A DNA stretch of 64,000 nt, from assembly GCA_036961355.1 (NCBI GenBank), contig JBALVL010000019.1, positions 20,478 to 84,477 on the forward strand, written 5' to 3'. The first letter of the stretch is position 1. The number at the start of each line of letters is the position of its first letter. A program made the translations under genes and the position numbers. This DNA comes from Motiliproteus sp036961355 (GTDB lineage Bacteria; Pseudomonadota; Gammaproteobacteria; Pseudomonadales; Balneatricaceae). Below the pieces are notes generated by a model. That model saw only the letters and a list, made by a program, of their open reading frames with translations. It was not told the origin of the DNA and did no database searches. This document shows positions 8,580 through 18,328 of the stretch, piece by piece.

Positions 8580-9698
8580 ATGAACACAGCAATTCCATCT
8601 CGATTAACACTAGTGGCATCGACACTGGCACTGAGCATCGCTGCTGCAATGCCGGCACAGGCTCAAGAACAGCTTAAGTTTTACAACTGGTCTGACTATA
8701 TCGCCGAAGATACTATCGAAAACTTCGAGAAAGAGACCGGCATTGATGTGATCTACGATGTCTTCGACAGCAACGAAGTACTCGAAGCTAAACTGCTCTC
8801 TGGCGGCTCTGGTTTTGATATCGTAGTACCTTCCTCGGCTTTCCTTGGCCGTCAAATTCAAGCTGGGGTATTCCAGCCACTCGACAAGAGCAAACTGCCT
8901 AACTACAAGCACCTTGATACCGATATGATGAAGGTATTGACCGGAGTTGATGCCGACAATGCTCATGGCATCCCGTACCTGTGGGGCACCACCGGTATCG
9001 GTTACAACATCGATAAGGTCAAAGAAGTACTCGGTGACGATGCGCCACTCGACAGCTTCGACCTAGTATTCAAGCCTGAGAATATGGCAAAGCTGGCCTC
9101 TTGTGGTGTTGCTTTCCTCGACGCCCCAACTGAGATCATCCCGCTGGCACTGCACTATGTCGGCAAAGACCCCAACAGCTTCGACAAAGGCGATTACAAG
9201 AAGTCAGCACCTGCCGGGCAGCTGCTCAAAAGCATTCGTCCGCATATCACCTACTTCCACTCATCACAGTACATCAACGACCTGGCTAACGGTGACATCT
9301 GTGTTGCAGTCGGTTGGTCAGGCGATATTCTGCAGGCGGCAGATCGTGCCTCTGAGAGCGACAACGGTGTAAACGTCGGTTATACCATTCCAAAAGAAGG
9401 CACCGCCGTCTGGTTTGATATGCTAGCCATTCCTGCCGATGCAGATAACGTTGATAACGCGCACAAGTTCCTTGATTACCTGATGCGTCCAGAGGTTATC
9501 GCCAGTGTCAGCGATTACGTGGCATACGCCAACGGTAACGCCTCTTCTGTCCCGCTGATCGATCCTGAAGTTTCCGGCGACACTCGCATCTTCCCATCCG
9601 ATGAGGTTAAAGCGAAGTTGTTTCCCTTCAAGGTTCTGCCTAAGAAGATTGACCGCGTTCTTACCCGTCTTTGGACTGACGTCAAGTCAGGGCGTTAA
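8580..9698 (+). CDS. Polyamine ABC transporter periplasmic binding protein (PotF type)
   Basis: A 372-residue secreted binding protein. A signal peptide (residues about 1-28, ending AMPAQA) is followed by EQLKFYNWSDYIAEDTIENFEKETGI, the hallmark start of PotD/PotF proteins. The IVVPSSAFLGRQI and GYTIPKEGTAVWFDMLAIPADA segments also match the family. It would capture putrescine or spermidine in the periplasm. No PotGHI components are adjacent, so it either works with a transporter elsewhere or acts in sensing. It lies downstream of operator candidate A, and GAAGG precedes the ATG. Putrescine versus spermidine preference cannot be decided here. Confidence 0.9.
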   Translation: MNTAIPSRLTLVASTLALSIAAAMPAQAQEQLKFYNWSDYIAEDTIENFEKETGIDVIYDVFDSNEVLEAKLLSGGSGFDIVVPSSAFLGRQIQAGVFQPLDKSKLPNYKHLDTDMMKVLTGVDADNAHGIPYLWGTTGIGYNIDKVKEVLGDDAPLDSFDLVFKPENMAKLASCGVAFLDAPTEIIPLALHYVGKDPNSFDKGDYKKSAPAGQLLKSIRPHITYFHSSQYINDLANGDICVAVGWSGDILQAADRASESDNGVNVGYTIPKEGTAVWFDMLAIPADADNVDNAHKFLDYLMRPEVIASVSDYVAYANGNASSVPLIDPEVSGDTRIFPSDEVKAKLFPFKVLPKKIDRVLTRLWTDVKSGR

Positions 9699-9745
9699 TT
9701 TTCAACTCTGATTAAAGCAACACTCTCTCCTTTAGGGGGCAGTAT

Positions 9746-9769
9746 GGAAAGTAGAGCAAACTACTTTCC
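9746..9769. repeat. Intergenic hairpin between binding protein and porin genes
   Basis: GGAAAGTAG-AGCAAA-CTACTTTCC is a perfect 9-bp inverted repeat without a following T-run. It may stabilise the upstream mRNA end or reduce read-through into the porin gene. Confidence 0.5.
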
Positions 9770-9863
9770 AACCCTCGGGGAGAATACGTTTTAACGTTGA
9801 CGGCGATCGCCGTTACAGACTAAGCATTCAAATAAAAACTAAAACCAACCATAAGGTCTTATC

Positions 9864-10556
9864 ATGAAGACACGTTTCATTGTGCCTGCCGTTCTGCTTT
9901 TTTCAGCTTCAGCACAGGCTGCCGAAGTGTCCAGCACTATCAGCTTTAATAGCGACTACCGTTTCCGCGGTATCAGCCAAACCGCAGGCGACCCCGCCGT
10001 GCAAGGTAGTATCGATGTCGGTTACGACAACGGTATCTACGCCGGTGTTTGGGGTAGCAACGTCGATTTTGGCGATGATGCGAACCTGGAAATTGACTGG
10101 TATGCCGGCTACGGAGCCGAGATCAATGACGAGCTGAGTTGGGATGCGACCCTCTACTACTACACCTACCCCGGCTACAACGAGGTTGATGGTGATTATG
10201 CTGAGTTGGATCTGAACCTTTACTACGGCGACCTCAATCTTGAGTACGCCCACTCCAACGACTACTTCAACACCTCCGAAACCGGTCAATATATAGCGCT
10301 TAACTACTCACTAGGCGTTACCGAAGAGATCAGTATTGACCTTCACGCAGGACGTAGTTTCGGTGACTACTGGAATGGTGATCTGGATATCAACAACTAT
10401 AACGACTACTCGGTTGGCGTTTCTGGCAGTTATGCAGGTATAGGCTTGTCTGCCGCCTACCTGTTAAACAATATCAAAGATGGTGAAAAAACAGATGGCA
10501 ACCAGCCATACGCCAACGATGACACGCTACTACTAACCATTTCTCGTACTTTCTAA
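9864..10556 (+). CDS. TorF family outer-membrane protein
   Basis: A 230-residue secreted beta-barrel candidate. It has a signal peptide of about 19 residues (ending SAQAA), then EVSSTISFNSDYRFRGISQT and a C-terminal Phe (TISRTF) typical of outer-membrane barrels. Alternating hydrophobic and aromatic strands, with many Tyr, Asp and Asn residues, run to the end. The opening matches the TorF/TIGR02001 family of putative porins. It sits between a polyamine-binding protein and an amine oxidase and is followed by a strong terminator, so it may be the outer-membrane entry point for polyamines. That role is inferred from context only. Confidence 0.8.
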   Translation: MKTRFIVPAVLLFSASAQAAEVSSTISFNSDYRFRGISQTAGDPAVQGSIDVGYDNGIYAGVWGSNVDFGDDANLEIDWYAGYGAEINDELSWDATLYYYTYPGYNEVDGDYAELDLNLYYGDLNLEYAHSNDYFNTSETGQYIALNYSLGVTEEISIDLHAGRSFGDYWNGDLDINNYNDYSVGVSGSYAGIGLSAAYLLNNIKDGEKTDGNQPYANDDTLLLTISRTF

Positions 10557-10569
10557 TCTCCACCCAAAA

Positions 10570-10616
10570 AACCCCGGTCGGTTGTCCCTTCAGGACCAGT
10601 CCGGGGTTCTGTTTTT
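10570..10616 (+). terminator. Rho-independent terminator after the TorF-like gene
   Basis: AACCCCGG and CCGGGGTT arms separated by 23 bases, followed by GTTTTT. Confidence 0.8.
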
Positions 10617-10656
10617 CATCCATCAGTCAATTAAAACTTAACGTCTGATCCGTCAA

Positions 10657-10676
10657 ATATACCGCAATGGGTATAT
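10657..10676. promoter_or_regulatory. Polyamine-regulon operator candidate B
   Basis: ATATACC-GCAATG-GGTATAT, a perfect 7-bp inverted repeat with 6-bp spacer. It lies about 115 bases before the FAD oxidoreductase start. Sites A and B are both preceded by CGTCAA. Confidence 0.6.
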
Positions 10677-10790
10677 CTCATCCGTTGCCCACCAACGTAC
10701 TCTGAATCTAAAGAAAACGTGCGTCTTGGCTATATTTTCGAACGCTAACGACCACCCTTTTCAACATTGAACAAGCTCCGAAGGTGCCCA

Positions 10791-12089
10791 ATGACCCCAA
10801 TTCAACACCCCGACTCTTACTACGCTGATTCAGCCAACGACAAGCAGCAGCGCAACAGCCTGCAAAGCGACATCAGCGCCGATATTTGCGTCATTGGTGC
10901 CGGTTACAGCGGCCTGTCTACGGCGCTACATCTGGCCGAGCAAGGCTTTAAGGTGGTGGTCCTTGAAGCCAGCCGAATCGGTTTCGGTGCGTCGGGCCGC
11001 AACGGTGGACAGATAATTCACAGCTACAGCCGCGATATTGATTTTATCGAGAAGCATTATGGTGCCGATACCGGTCGCGAAATGGGCAAGATAGCGTTCG
11101 AGGGAGGCCGCATCATCCGCCGCCTGATCAGCCAGTATGATATCCAGTGCGACCTGAAAGAGGGCGGCATTTTTGCTGCCTGCAGCAGCAAGCAACTAGC
11201 CGAACTGGAGAGTAAAAAAGCCCTGTGGGAAAACCATGGTCACCAACAACTGCAGATGCTTAGCGCCGATAGCATCCGTGATTACGTCGGCTCGGAGCGC
11301 TACCACGGCGGTCTGCTCGACAATAGCAGCGGTCACTTTCACCCGCTCAATCTGGTTCTGGGCGAAGCTGCAGCGTTAGAGTCACTGGGCGGGACTATCT
11401 ATGAAGCGTCGGCAGTCACCCTGGTCGATCAAGGCAGCGCAGCAACACTAAACAAGGCCAAGGTTTTCACTGCAACGGGAAGCGTGACAGCCGACTTTGT
11501 GATGGTGGCCGGTAACGCGTACCTAGGCGGCCTAATCCCCAAGCTGCAACATAAAGCGATCCCTTGCGGCACCCAGATCGTCACCACCGAGCCACTGAGT
11601 AAAGAGCTACAGAAACAGATAATTCCGCACGATCAGTGCATCGAGGATTGCAACTATCTGCTCGACTATTTTCGTTTATCGGGTGATGGCCGACTCATCT
11701 ACGGCGGCGGCGTCACTTACGGTGATCGCGAGCCCGGTAAGATCGAGTCCCTGATCGTACCCAAGATGCTGACCACTTTCCCGCAGTTGAGTGACGTGAA
11801 GATTGATTACGCCTGGACCGGTAACTTCCTGCTGACGCTGATGCGACTGCCACAATTCGGCCGAATCGGCAGTAACATCTATTACGCTCAAGGCTATAGC
11901 GGCCATGGCATCACCTGCTCGCACTTAGCCGGTAAGGTTATCGCCGACGCAATTCAAGGCCAGGCAGAGCGATTCGACGTGTTCGCCAGTTTGCCGCAAC
12001 CGCCGTTCCCAGGCGGTCACATGCTGCGCGTACCTTTGACTGCGATGGGTGCTTGGTATTACAACCTGCGCGATAAGCTCGGTTGGTGA
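10791..12089 (+). CDS. FAD-dependent oxidoreductase, PuuB-like paralogue
   Basis: A 432-residue flavoprotein closely related to the puuB product at 5381. It shows ICVIGAGYSGLSTALHLAEQG, GFGASGRNGGQI, YFRLSGDGRLIYGGGVTYGDRE and GYSGHGITCSHLAGKV. The likely reaction is oxidation of a gamma-glutamylated or free polyamine. The ATG at 10791 is preferred over the TTG eight codons earlier because GAAGG is well placed before it. The gene lies downstream of operator candidate B and a terminator, so it starts its own transcription unit, with the DMT permease gene 55 bases downstream. It may handle a different polyamine or conjugate from the other two paralogues. Confidence 0.83.
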   Translation: MTPIQHPDSYYADSANDKQQRNSLQSDISADICVIGAGYSGLSTALHLAEQGFKVVVLEASRIGFGASGRNGGQIIHSYSRDIDFIEKHYGADTGREMGKIAFEGGRIIRRLISQYDIQCDLKEGGIFAACSSKQLAELESKKALWENHGHQQLQMLSADSIRDYVGSERYHGGLLDNSSGHFHPLNLVLGEAAALESLGGTIYEASAVTLVDQGSAATLNKAKVFTATGSVTADFVMVAGNAYLGGLIPKLQHKAIPCGTQIVTTEPLSKELQKQIIPHDQCIEDCNYLLDYFRLSGDGRLIYGGGVTYGDREPGKIESLIVPKMLTTFPQLSDVKIDYAWTGNFLLTLMRLPQFGRIGSNIYYAQGYSGHGITCSHLAGKVIADAIQGQAERFDVFASLPQPPFPGGHMLRVPLTAMGAWYYNLRDKLGW

Positions 12090-12144
12090 CCATCGACTTT
12101 ACACACCCCTTATTGCCACAAACACCAGTGCCCCCAGGAACTCC

Positions 12145-13131
12145 ATGACGGTCAATTCAACCCGTGTCGCTTTTATTTTGATGCTTTTGGTTTGTCTGAT
12201 CTGGGGCGCAGAGTATGTCTTGGTCGACCTTGCGATAGAAGTTTTACCAACCCACAGTTTTAACACTATCCGTTTTACCATCGCCGCATTGTCGTTGTTA
12301 CCGCTGCTGTGGTTTTCAAAAGAGAAAATACCCGACGGTAAGCACTTAACATTGCTAGGAACAGGGTCGCTGCTAGGTCTGTTACTGTTCATCGGTTTCT
12401 ATACGCAAACCGAAGGTTTGCTGTTTACTAGCGTCTCCAACGCCGGTTTTATCACCGCACTGGTGGTTCCCCTCGTCCCCTTGTTAGGGCTGATTTTACT
12501 CGGGATTAAACGCCCGCTGCCGGTTTGGATCGGGGTCGCCTGCGCCACAATTGGGCTCTACTATCTCACCATCGGTGATAATCTTGAGTTCAATAAAGGC
12601 GACCTGCTCGTACTGATCTGCGCCTTCGCTTTCAGCCTCCACATCATCATCACCGGGAAAGTGGTGGGAAACTTGCCGATCATTCCTCTGAGCCTGATTC
12701 AATTGACCTCAGTGGCCATCTACAGCGGCATTGCCGCACTGCTTTCATCGGGCCCGTTGATTAACGGTCATAGTGACAGCGTTTCTGACGGGGTACAGTT
12801 GCTATTGAGCCCGATCATCATCAGCGCGTTGCTGGTTGCCGGAATTCTCGGATCCGGTTTTGCGACCTGGGCTCAAGCGTCAAGCCAGCGGTTACTTCAA
12901 CCCCATCAGATCGCACTCATTTTTGCTTCAGAACCGATCTTTGCCTGGTTCTTTGCCTGGCTTTTTCTTGGCGAAAAGCTCGGAACACAAGGAATTATCG
13001 GTGCAGGAATGATCATCATCGGCATGCTCATTTCAGAGCTGGGTGACAGATCCCCGAAAGGAAAGAAATCCAAACGGGGCGAGCATACCGTCAAGGTCAA
13101 GCCGCTGGAGCACTTGGCCTCCTCTGACTGA
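12145..13131 (+). CDS. DMT superfamily (EamA) permease
   Basis: A 328-residue inner-membrane protein with about ten hydrophobic segments in two EamA repeats. It begins MLLVCLIWGAEYVLVDLAIE with the PTHSFNTIRFTIAALSLLPLL pattern and ends in FLGEKLGTQGIIGAGMIIIGMLISEL. DMT proteins of this type export amino acids or metabolites. It follows the FAD oxidoreductase by 55 bases, so the two are probably co-transcribed. Export of a polyamine-derived product is possible but unproven. ATG 12145 with AGGA upstream is the start; the longer frame from 12049 overlaps the previous gene. Confidence 0.8.
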   Translation: MTVNSTRVAFILMLLVCLIWGAEYVLVDLAIEVLPTHSFNTIRFTIAALSLLPLLWFSKEKIPDGKHLTLLGTGSLLGLLLFIGFYTQTEGLLFTSVSNAGFITALVVPLVPLLGLILLGIKRPLPVWIGVACATIGLYYLTIGDNLEFNKGDLLVLICAFAFSLHIIITGKVVGNLPIIPLSLIQLTSVAIYSGIAALLSSGPLINGHSDSVSDGVQLLLSPIIISALLVAGILGSGFATWAQASSQRLLQPHQIALIFASEPIFAWFFAWLFLGEKLGTQGIIGAGMIIIGMLISELGDRSPKGKKSKRGEHTVKVKPLEHLASSD

Positions 13132-13242
13132 GTCTGAGTAATCGGCACACTTATTCAGCAAACGCATCCAGCACCATTAGTTAGCACTCTTGCTGGTAAT
13201 AAGAACGGTTGCCAAGGCCTGAAACGGTCGTCTGACAGCCTC

Positions 13243-15474
13243 TTATAACGCAGCCTGCCGGATCGCTTTCTTATCGCTATGCCGAAATATTTCAGCGACA
13301 GGCACCAGCCCTTCCGGACGACCAGCATCCGGCTGGCTGTAATCACAAACGCCATCAGGAAAGATCTGCTGCAGTGCGGATCGGGACGGTTTCATATCCT
13401 GCTCGCCATAGACACCCTCAGCGATCGCTTGGGATATCGGTATTAACTGGCATTTGAATAGATCCCCCGCCCAGGGACCACCCGCCCCGATTCGGCTATT
13501 GCTGTAAATCGGATAATGTTGGGAGCAACCGCCGCCAGCTCTGCCATTCCAACGGCCGTCCCAAACGCCATCACCCTGCTCAATCACCGAACCATCTTCG
13601 GCAAAGCAGCCATCGATAAGACCCTCGGGGCGAGCTTCAACAACGTTTGCTAGCGGATCTTGATTGAGATTGAGCTGCCACCGATCCATCTGCCTGAAGG
13701 CCTCATTGACCGGGCTGAAGTTCTTATGTGCGATCCAGATCACGTGATTATCGGCATGGCCATTGGCTGCCAGTAAACGCAGGCGACTATAGAAGGATGC
13801 CGATACATGGTGCATATCCAGATCCTCCTCTAAATAGTGCCGGACATCGATAATAGGTAACGATACCCGACCGATGAACACCTGCCCCGAGCGATAGGCT
13901 GCATGCATAGCCTCAATCGAACCACTGCTTCGGCGTGCGACGCGACCCGAGACCTCGGCAATATTGTGATTACCCCACAGCGACAACCACAACGGCACCT
14001 TACGCCCCAGCGGGGTGGCAATCGACTCTTTCTTCATTTGGTGCGGCGGCTTCCAGCTACCGATTTTCTGGTTAATATCAATGAATTCGGCCACCGATAT
14101 TTTTTCGTCCAACAATGCTGAGAGACCGTATTGCACCCCGACATTATCCCAGGTAGACAAAGCAAAACCGCGGTTGTCTTCGCCCAGAACACTCACCATA
14201 TCCTGCCAGTAGCTCCAGTTGACTTTACTGACGACATCGCGATGGAAAAAATCCCGCAAAAAACCCTGCCGAGGGTTATTCAAGAAGCTCGATAGACCAA
14301 AGTAACCGTTAATACATTCGCTATTACCCCGAGGTAGCGACGGCACGAACCCCGCCATCAACTGATTCACCGGCTGCAGGTAGGGAATCCGCTGGGGAAA
14401 ATCATTCAAGGCGTTCATCCCTTCAACCAACTGCCGCTTGCGCCAGTCTTTCCAGTCACGTCGATTGGCAGCCCGGAAGGTAAAATAGTTATTAAGAAGG
14501 TCACAATCAAGGGCATAGGTCGCCTGAGTGATCATATCCGGGTAGGAATACAACGGGATCAAACCATCAAGGATACCCTGACTGTTCTGTCCAATCAGGT
14601 ACTGCGCCAATCCACCACCGGACCCTCCAATGCCGACCGTATACAACGGCTCTCCGTAAAGGCTGATGAACTGCCGTTTGACCCGCCGAGCCGTGTCCTC
14701 AGCCAGCAGCATGTTGTAGGTGTAACTGGTGCGATTACCGCTGGAGCTAATAATTGCGTAGCCATCCAGCAACTGCTGAATCTGCCGTTCCATCACCTTA
14801 GCCGCCAACTGCCTGCCCTGTCGAAACCCCAAACCGGATCCGCCATTAAACTGGTAAATCAAACGCTTATTCCAAGCCTTCGAGACTACCCGCCGCCCGA
14901 CGTTACTCGGATCCACCGGCACAATCAGGGTGTAAATAAAGCGATTGATGGTTCCCTGTTCGACACTAAACAGTCGACCGTCAAATTGACTCATTGCAAG
15001 CAGGTCCGCCACTAATTCATCATCGACACGACGGATACGTTCCTGCTCATCGATGCGGTAGTAGCTCAGTGTGGTTTTCAGTGAACAGTCTTTGCTATAG
15101 CCAATAATTTCCGATCGTAGCTTAATCGAACGATAGACTGGGACCCCGTAGCCTTGCTGGTTATCAACCAGTGGCTGCCCTAAGTTCCCATCCAGTGTCA
15201 TGCAGTAAAAGGGGTATTGGTTCGGTCCCGAGTAGAGACTTTCATCCGGACCGGTTCCGCCCAGAGCGATTGGGAAATCAAAAGTTTCGGGAGGCCTTGG
15301 CACCAGGCTAATGTGTTGACCAACGTCCAGCAAAAGATTATCAACGGCAGGAGCCATTTTTTTTACTTGCCGGTAAGCATACGAATTTTCAGAATCGAAA
15401 AAATAGACTGTAGAGAAATACAGTAGTGGCGTAAGAATTAAACCCGATAACAATAACTTTTTAACGGTTCGCAT
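13243..15474 (-). CDS. Secreted DUF6351-like alpha/beta-hydrolase-fold protein
   Basis: A 743-residue protein with an N-terminal hydrophobic segment (LLLSGLILTPLLYFSTVYFF), so exported or membrane-anchored. The middle holds a YTVGIGGSGGGLAQYLIGQN nucleophile-elbow-like segment (about residues 290-310), preceded by RLIYQFNGGSGLGFRQG. The overall look resembles DUF6351 proteins, which have a hydrolase-like GGSGGG motif. Substrate is unknown. It stands alone on the minus strand, convergent with the DMT gene, with no obvious functional partner. The family assignment is from motif recognition and needs a profile search. Confidence 0.6.
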   Translation of the reverse strand: MRTVKKLLLSGLILTPLLYFSTVYFFDSENSYAYRQVKKMAPAVDNLLLDVGQHISLVPRPPETFDFPIALGGTGPDESLYSGPNQYPFYCMTLDGNLGQPLVDNQQGYGVPVYRSIKLRSEIIGYSKDCSLKTTLSYYRIDEQERIRRVDDELVADLLAMSQFDGRLFSVEQGTINRFIYTLIVPVDPSNVGRRVVSKAWNKRLIYQFNGGSGLGFRQGRQLAAKVMERQIQQLLDGYAIISSSGNRTSYTYNMLLAEDTARRVKRQFISLYGEPLYTVGIGGSGGGLAQYLIGQNSQGILDGLIPLYSYPDMITQATYALDCDLLNNYFTFRAANRRDWKDWRKRQLVEGMNALNDFPQRIPYLQPVNQLMAGFVPSLPRGNSECINGYFGLSSFLNNPRQGFLRDFFHRDVVSKVNWSYWQDMVSVLGEDNRGFALSTWDNVGVQYGLSALLDEKISVAEFIDINQKIGSWKPPHQMKKESIATPLGRKVPLWLSLWGNHNIAEVSGRVARRSSGSIEAMHAAYRSGQVFIGRVSLPIIDVRHYLEEDLDMHHVSASFYSRLRLLAANGHADNHVIWIAHKNFSPVNEAFRQMDRWQLNLNQDPLANVVEARPEGLIDGCFAEDGSVIEQGDGVWDGRWNGRAGGGCSQHYPIYSNSRIGAGGPWAGDLFKCQLIPISQAIAEGVYGEQDMKPSRSALQQIFPDGVCDYSQPDAGRPEGLVPVAEIFRHSDKKAIRQAAL

Positions 15475-16004
15475 AGGTCACCCCTGTTAAACAGCTGCAG
15501 ACCCCCTTCTTACATCTCTTTGGACAACAAAAAATGACTAGTCGCTAGTCTTAAATCGTATCTGTAAGGCAGCAAGTAATACGCCACAAATCAAACCGGT
15601 GATTTATCAACCAATTACCACCACTGACCGGCCCCCTACGACAGCTTCTGTAAAATAAGGTGACACCGCTACGCCGAAGCACTATTAGGTAACCTCCAAA
15701 CAACACGACAAAAGAGGCCGACAATCGCCGTGCAAAGTGGGCGCAGAAAGCCAGGCTTTGCCTTCACTAATCCCAACAAAAAAGAAACCGAGCAACCCGT
15801 ATAAAAAGCCGCTAGAATGCCGGTTCGCACGGATCGGCACCGTGTCTGACAGGCAGTCTAACAGCCGTCATATCAGACCAACCTCCTATCCTAGGCCTAA
15901 AGATCAGTAATTCTTGTGATTTTATTGCAAGGATGGCTCACATATGGCCAAAGAATCCTGTATTATATCGCGCAATTTACGCCCTGATAAAATCGAGTAA
16001 CTCA
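15475..16004. other. Spacer upstream of fusA2
   Basis: About 530 bases with no gene I can support. It is divergent between the DUF6351-like gene and EF-G2 and presumably holds both promoters. No convincing operator or riboswitch was recognised. Confidence 0.5.
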
Positions 16005-18104
16005 ATGACTGATCTATCCCTTTACAGAAATATCGGCATCTTCGCTCACGTAGATGCGGGTAAAACCACCACTACCGAACGAATCCTGAAACTGACCGGT
16101 AAGATCCATAAAACCGGTGAAGTACATGACGGTGCAGCAACCACCGACTTCATGGAACAGGAGCAAGAGCGTGGTATCACTATCCAGTCAGCAGCAACAA
16201 CCTGCTACTGGAAAGACCACCGCTTCAACATCATCGATACTCCTGGGCACGTTGACTTCACCGTTGAAGTTTACCGTTCACTGAAAGTACTCGACGGCGG
16301 TGTTGGTGTTTTCTGTGGTTCGGGTGGTGTTGAGCCTCAGTCTGAGACTAACTGGCGTTACGCGAACGAATCTGAAGTAGCTCGTATCATCTTCGTCAAC
16401 AAGCTGGACCGCATGGGTGCAGACTTCCTGCGCGTTGTTGACCAGGTTGAGAAAGTCCTAGGCGCTAACCCGCTGGTGATGGTGCTACCGATCGGTATCG
16501 AAGAGAACTTTACCGGTATGGTTGACCTGCTGACCCGTCAAGCGTTCGTCTGGGACGACTCTGGCCTGCCAGAGAACTTCGAGATTGTACCTATCCCTGA
16601 GGATATGGTTGACCAGGTCGAAGAATACCGCGAGATGATGATCGAGAAAGCGGTTGAGCAAGACGACGACCTGATGATGTCTTACATGGACGGCGAAGAG
16701 CCTTCTATTGAAGACATCAAGCGCTGCATCCGTAAGGGCACCATCGCACTGGACTTCTTCCCGACGTACTGTGGTTCTGCCTTTAAGAACAAGGGTGTTC
16801 AGCTAATTCTGGATGCAGTTGTTGATTACCTGCCCTGCCCTACCGATGTCCCACCGCAGCCGCTGACCGACGAAGATGGCGAGCCTAACGGTGAGCTCGC
16901 GCTGGTTGCTACCGACGAGCCGCTACGCGCGCTGGCGTTTAAGATCATGGACGACCGTTTCGGCGCCCTGACCTTCGTTCGTATCTACTCGGGCGTACTG
17001 AATAAAGGCAACAGCATCCTCAACAGTTACACCGGTAAGACCGAGCGCATCGGCCGTATGGTAGAGATGCACGCCGATGACCGTAACGAGATCGATCGCG
17101 CTCAAGCGGGCGACATCATCGCTATCGTCGGCATGAAGAACGTTCAGACCGGTCATACGTTGTGTGATCCTAAGCACCCTTGTACGCTGGAGCCGATGAT
17201 CTTTCCTGAGCCAGTAATCTCTATCGCCGTTGCTCCTAAGGACAAGGGCGGATCTGAGAAGATGGGTATCGCGATCGGTAAGATGATTGCAGAAGATCCT
17301 TCATTCCGCGTTGAGACCGACATAGATTCCGGTGAAACCATCCTTAAGGGAATGGGCGAGCTGCATCTGGACATCAAGGTCGACATCCTCAAGCGTACTT
17401 ACGGCGTTGAGCTGGAAGTTGGTCAACCACAGGTTGCTTATCGCGAGACGATCACTGAAGCGCTGGAAGATACTTACACCCACAAGAAGCAGTCTGGTGG
17501 TTCCGGTCAGTTTGGTAAGATCGACTACACCATCAAGCCAGGCGAGCCGGGTACCGGTTTCGTATTCAACTCGAAGGTTGTTGGCGGTAACGTTCCTAAG
17601 GAATTCTTCCCAGCTGTTGAGAAAGGCTTCAAGAGCATGATGGGCACCGGCCCTGTTGCTGGCTTCCCGGTTCTTGACGTTGAATTCGAACTGTTCGACG
17701 GTGGCTTCCACGCGGTTGACTCCTCGGCAATCGCGTTTGAGCTGGCAGCCCGTGGCGCATTCCGTCAGTCCATGCCTAAGGCAGGTCCACAGCTGATCGA
17801 GCCGATCATGCACGTTGACGTGTTTACTCCAGACGATCACGTTGGTGATGTAATCGGTGACTTGAACCGTCGTCGCGGCATGATCAAAGATCAGATGGCT
17901 GGCGTTACCGGCGTTCGCATCAAGGCTGACGTACCGCTGTCAGAGATGTTCGGTTATATCGGAACCCTGCGTACTATGACGTCCGGTCGTGGCCAATTCT
18001 CGATGGAATTCTCACACTACAGCCAATGCCCTAACTCAGTTTCTGTCGCCGTTGTTGCTGCAGAGATCGAGCGTAAAGCCGCTAAGGCTAAAGCTAAGAA
18101 GTAA
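16005..18104 (+). CDS. fusA2: Elongation factor G, second copy type
   Basis: A 699-residue translational GTPase. GTPase motifs are AHVDAGKTTTTE (G1), DTPGHVDF (G3) and NKLDRMGADF (G4). Domains II to V are complete, with the RGMIKDQM and GYIGTLRTMTSGRGQFSMEFSHY C-terminal segments. It is not in the usual rpsL-rpsG-fusA-tuf context and resembles the second EF-G (FusA2/FusB) found in many gammaproteobacteria, which acts in translocation and/or ribosome recycling. The ATG at 16005 gives the normal EF-G start and is preferred to an ORF opening 24 codons upstream. It is monocistronic, ending in a strong terminator. Confidence 0.92.
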   Translation: MTDLSLYRNIGIFAHVDAGKTTTTERILKLTGKIHKTGEVHDGAATTDFMEQEQERGITIQSAATTCYWKDHRFNIIDTPGHVDFTVEVYRSLKVLDGGVGVFCGSGGVEPQSETNWRYANESEVARIIFVNKLDRMGADFLRVVDQVEKVLGANPLVMVLPIGIEENFTGMVDLLTRQAFVWDDSGLPENFEIVPIPEDMVDQVEEYREMMIEKAVEQDDDLMMSYMDGEEPSIEDIKRCIRKGTIALDFFPTYCGSAFKNKGVQLILDAVVDYLPCPTDVPPQPLTDEDGEPNGELALVATDEPLRALAFKIMDDRFGALTFVRIYSGVLNKGNSILNSYTGKTERIGRMVEMHADDRNEIDRAQAGDIIAIVGMKNVQTGHTLCDPKHPCTLEPMIFPEPVISIAVAPKDKGGSEKMGIAIGKMIAEDPSFRVETDIDSGETILKGMGELHLDIKVDILKRTYGVELEVGQPQVAYRETITEALEDTYTHKKQSGGSGQFGKIDYTIKPGEPGTGFVFNSKVVGGNVPKEFFPAVEKGFKSMMGTGPVAGFPVLDVEFELFDGGFHAVDSSAIAFELAARGAFRQSMPKAGPQLIEPIMHVDVFTPDDHVGDVIGDLNRRRGMIKDQMAGVTGVRIKADVPLSEMFGYIGTLRTMTSGRGQFSMEFSHYSQCPNSVSVAVVAAEIERKAAKAKAKK

Positions 18105-18128
18105 ACGCTTGTAACCAAGCGCACTTCT

Positions 18129-18164
18129 AAAAAAACCCGCTGATGCAGATCAGCGGGTTTTTTT
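18129..18164 (+). terminator. Rho-independent terminator of fusA2
   Basis: AACCCGCTGA-TGCAGA-TCAGCGGGTT flanked by an A-run and followed by a T-run. Confidence 0.9.
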
Positions 18165-18227
18165 GTGTCTGGACGATCTTTGATTGAATCACCTGTAGCG
18201 GCTTGAGTAGATCGGCTGTTGCTATCT

Positions 18228-18302
18228 ATCTAGAGCTATCACCCAGTGCTACCTATCCAGAGCTCTCTATCAAAAGCTTTCTACCCAAAGCTCTCTATCT
18301 AA
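18228..18302. repeat. Degenerate short tandem repeats in spacer
   Basis: Four to five imperfect copies of an AGCTCTCTATCNAAA-like unit fill the spacer between fusA2 and the LysR gene. No coding or regulatory role is evident. Confidence 0.5.
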
Positions 18303-18328
18303 AACACCGCGCACCACCAACCGGCCGG

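Noticed and set aside
8600..9700. Search for PotGHI transporter partners near the binding protein
   Set aside because: No ATPase or permease of the Pot type is encoded nearby; the gene is an orphan in this window.
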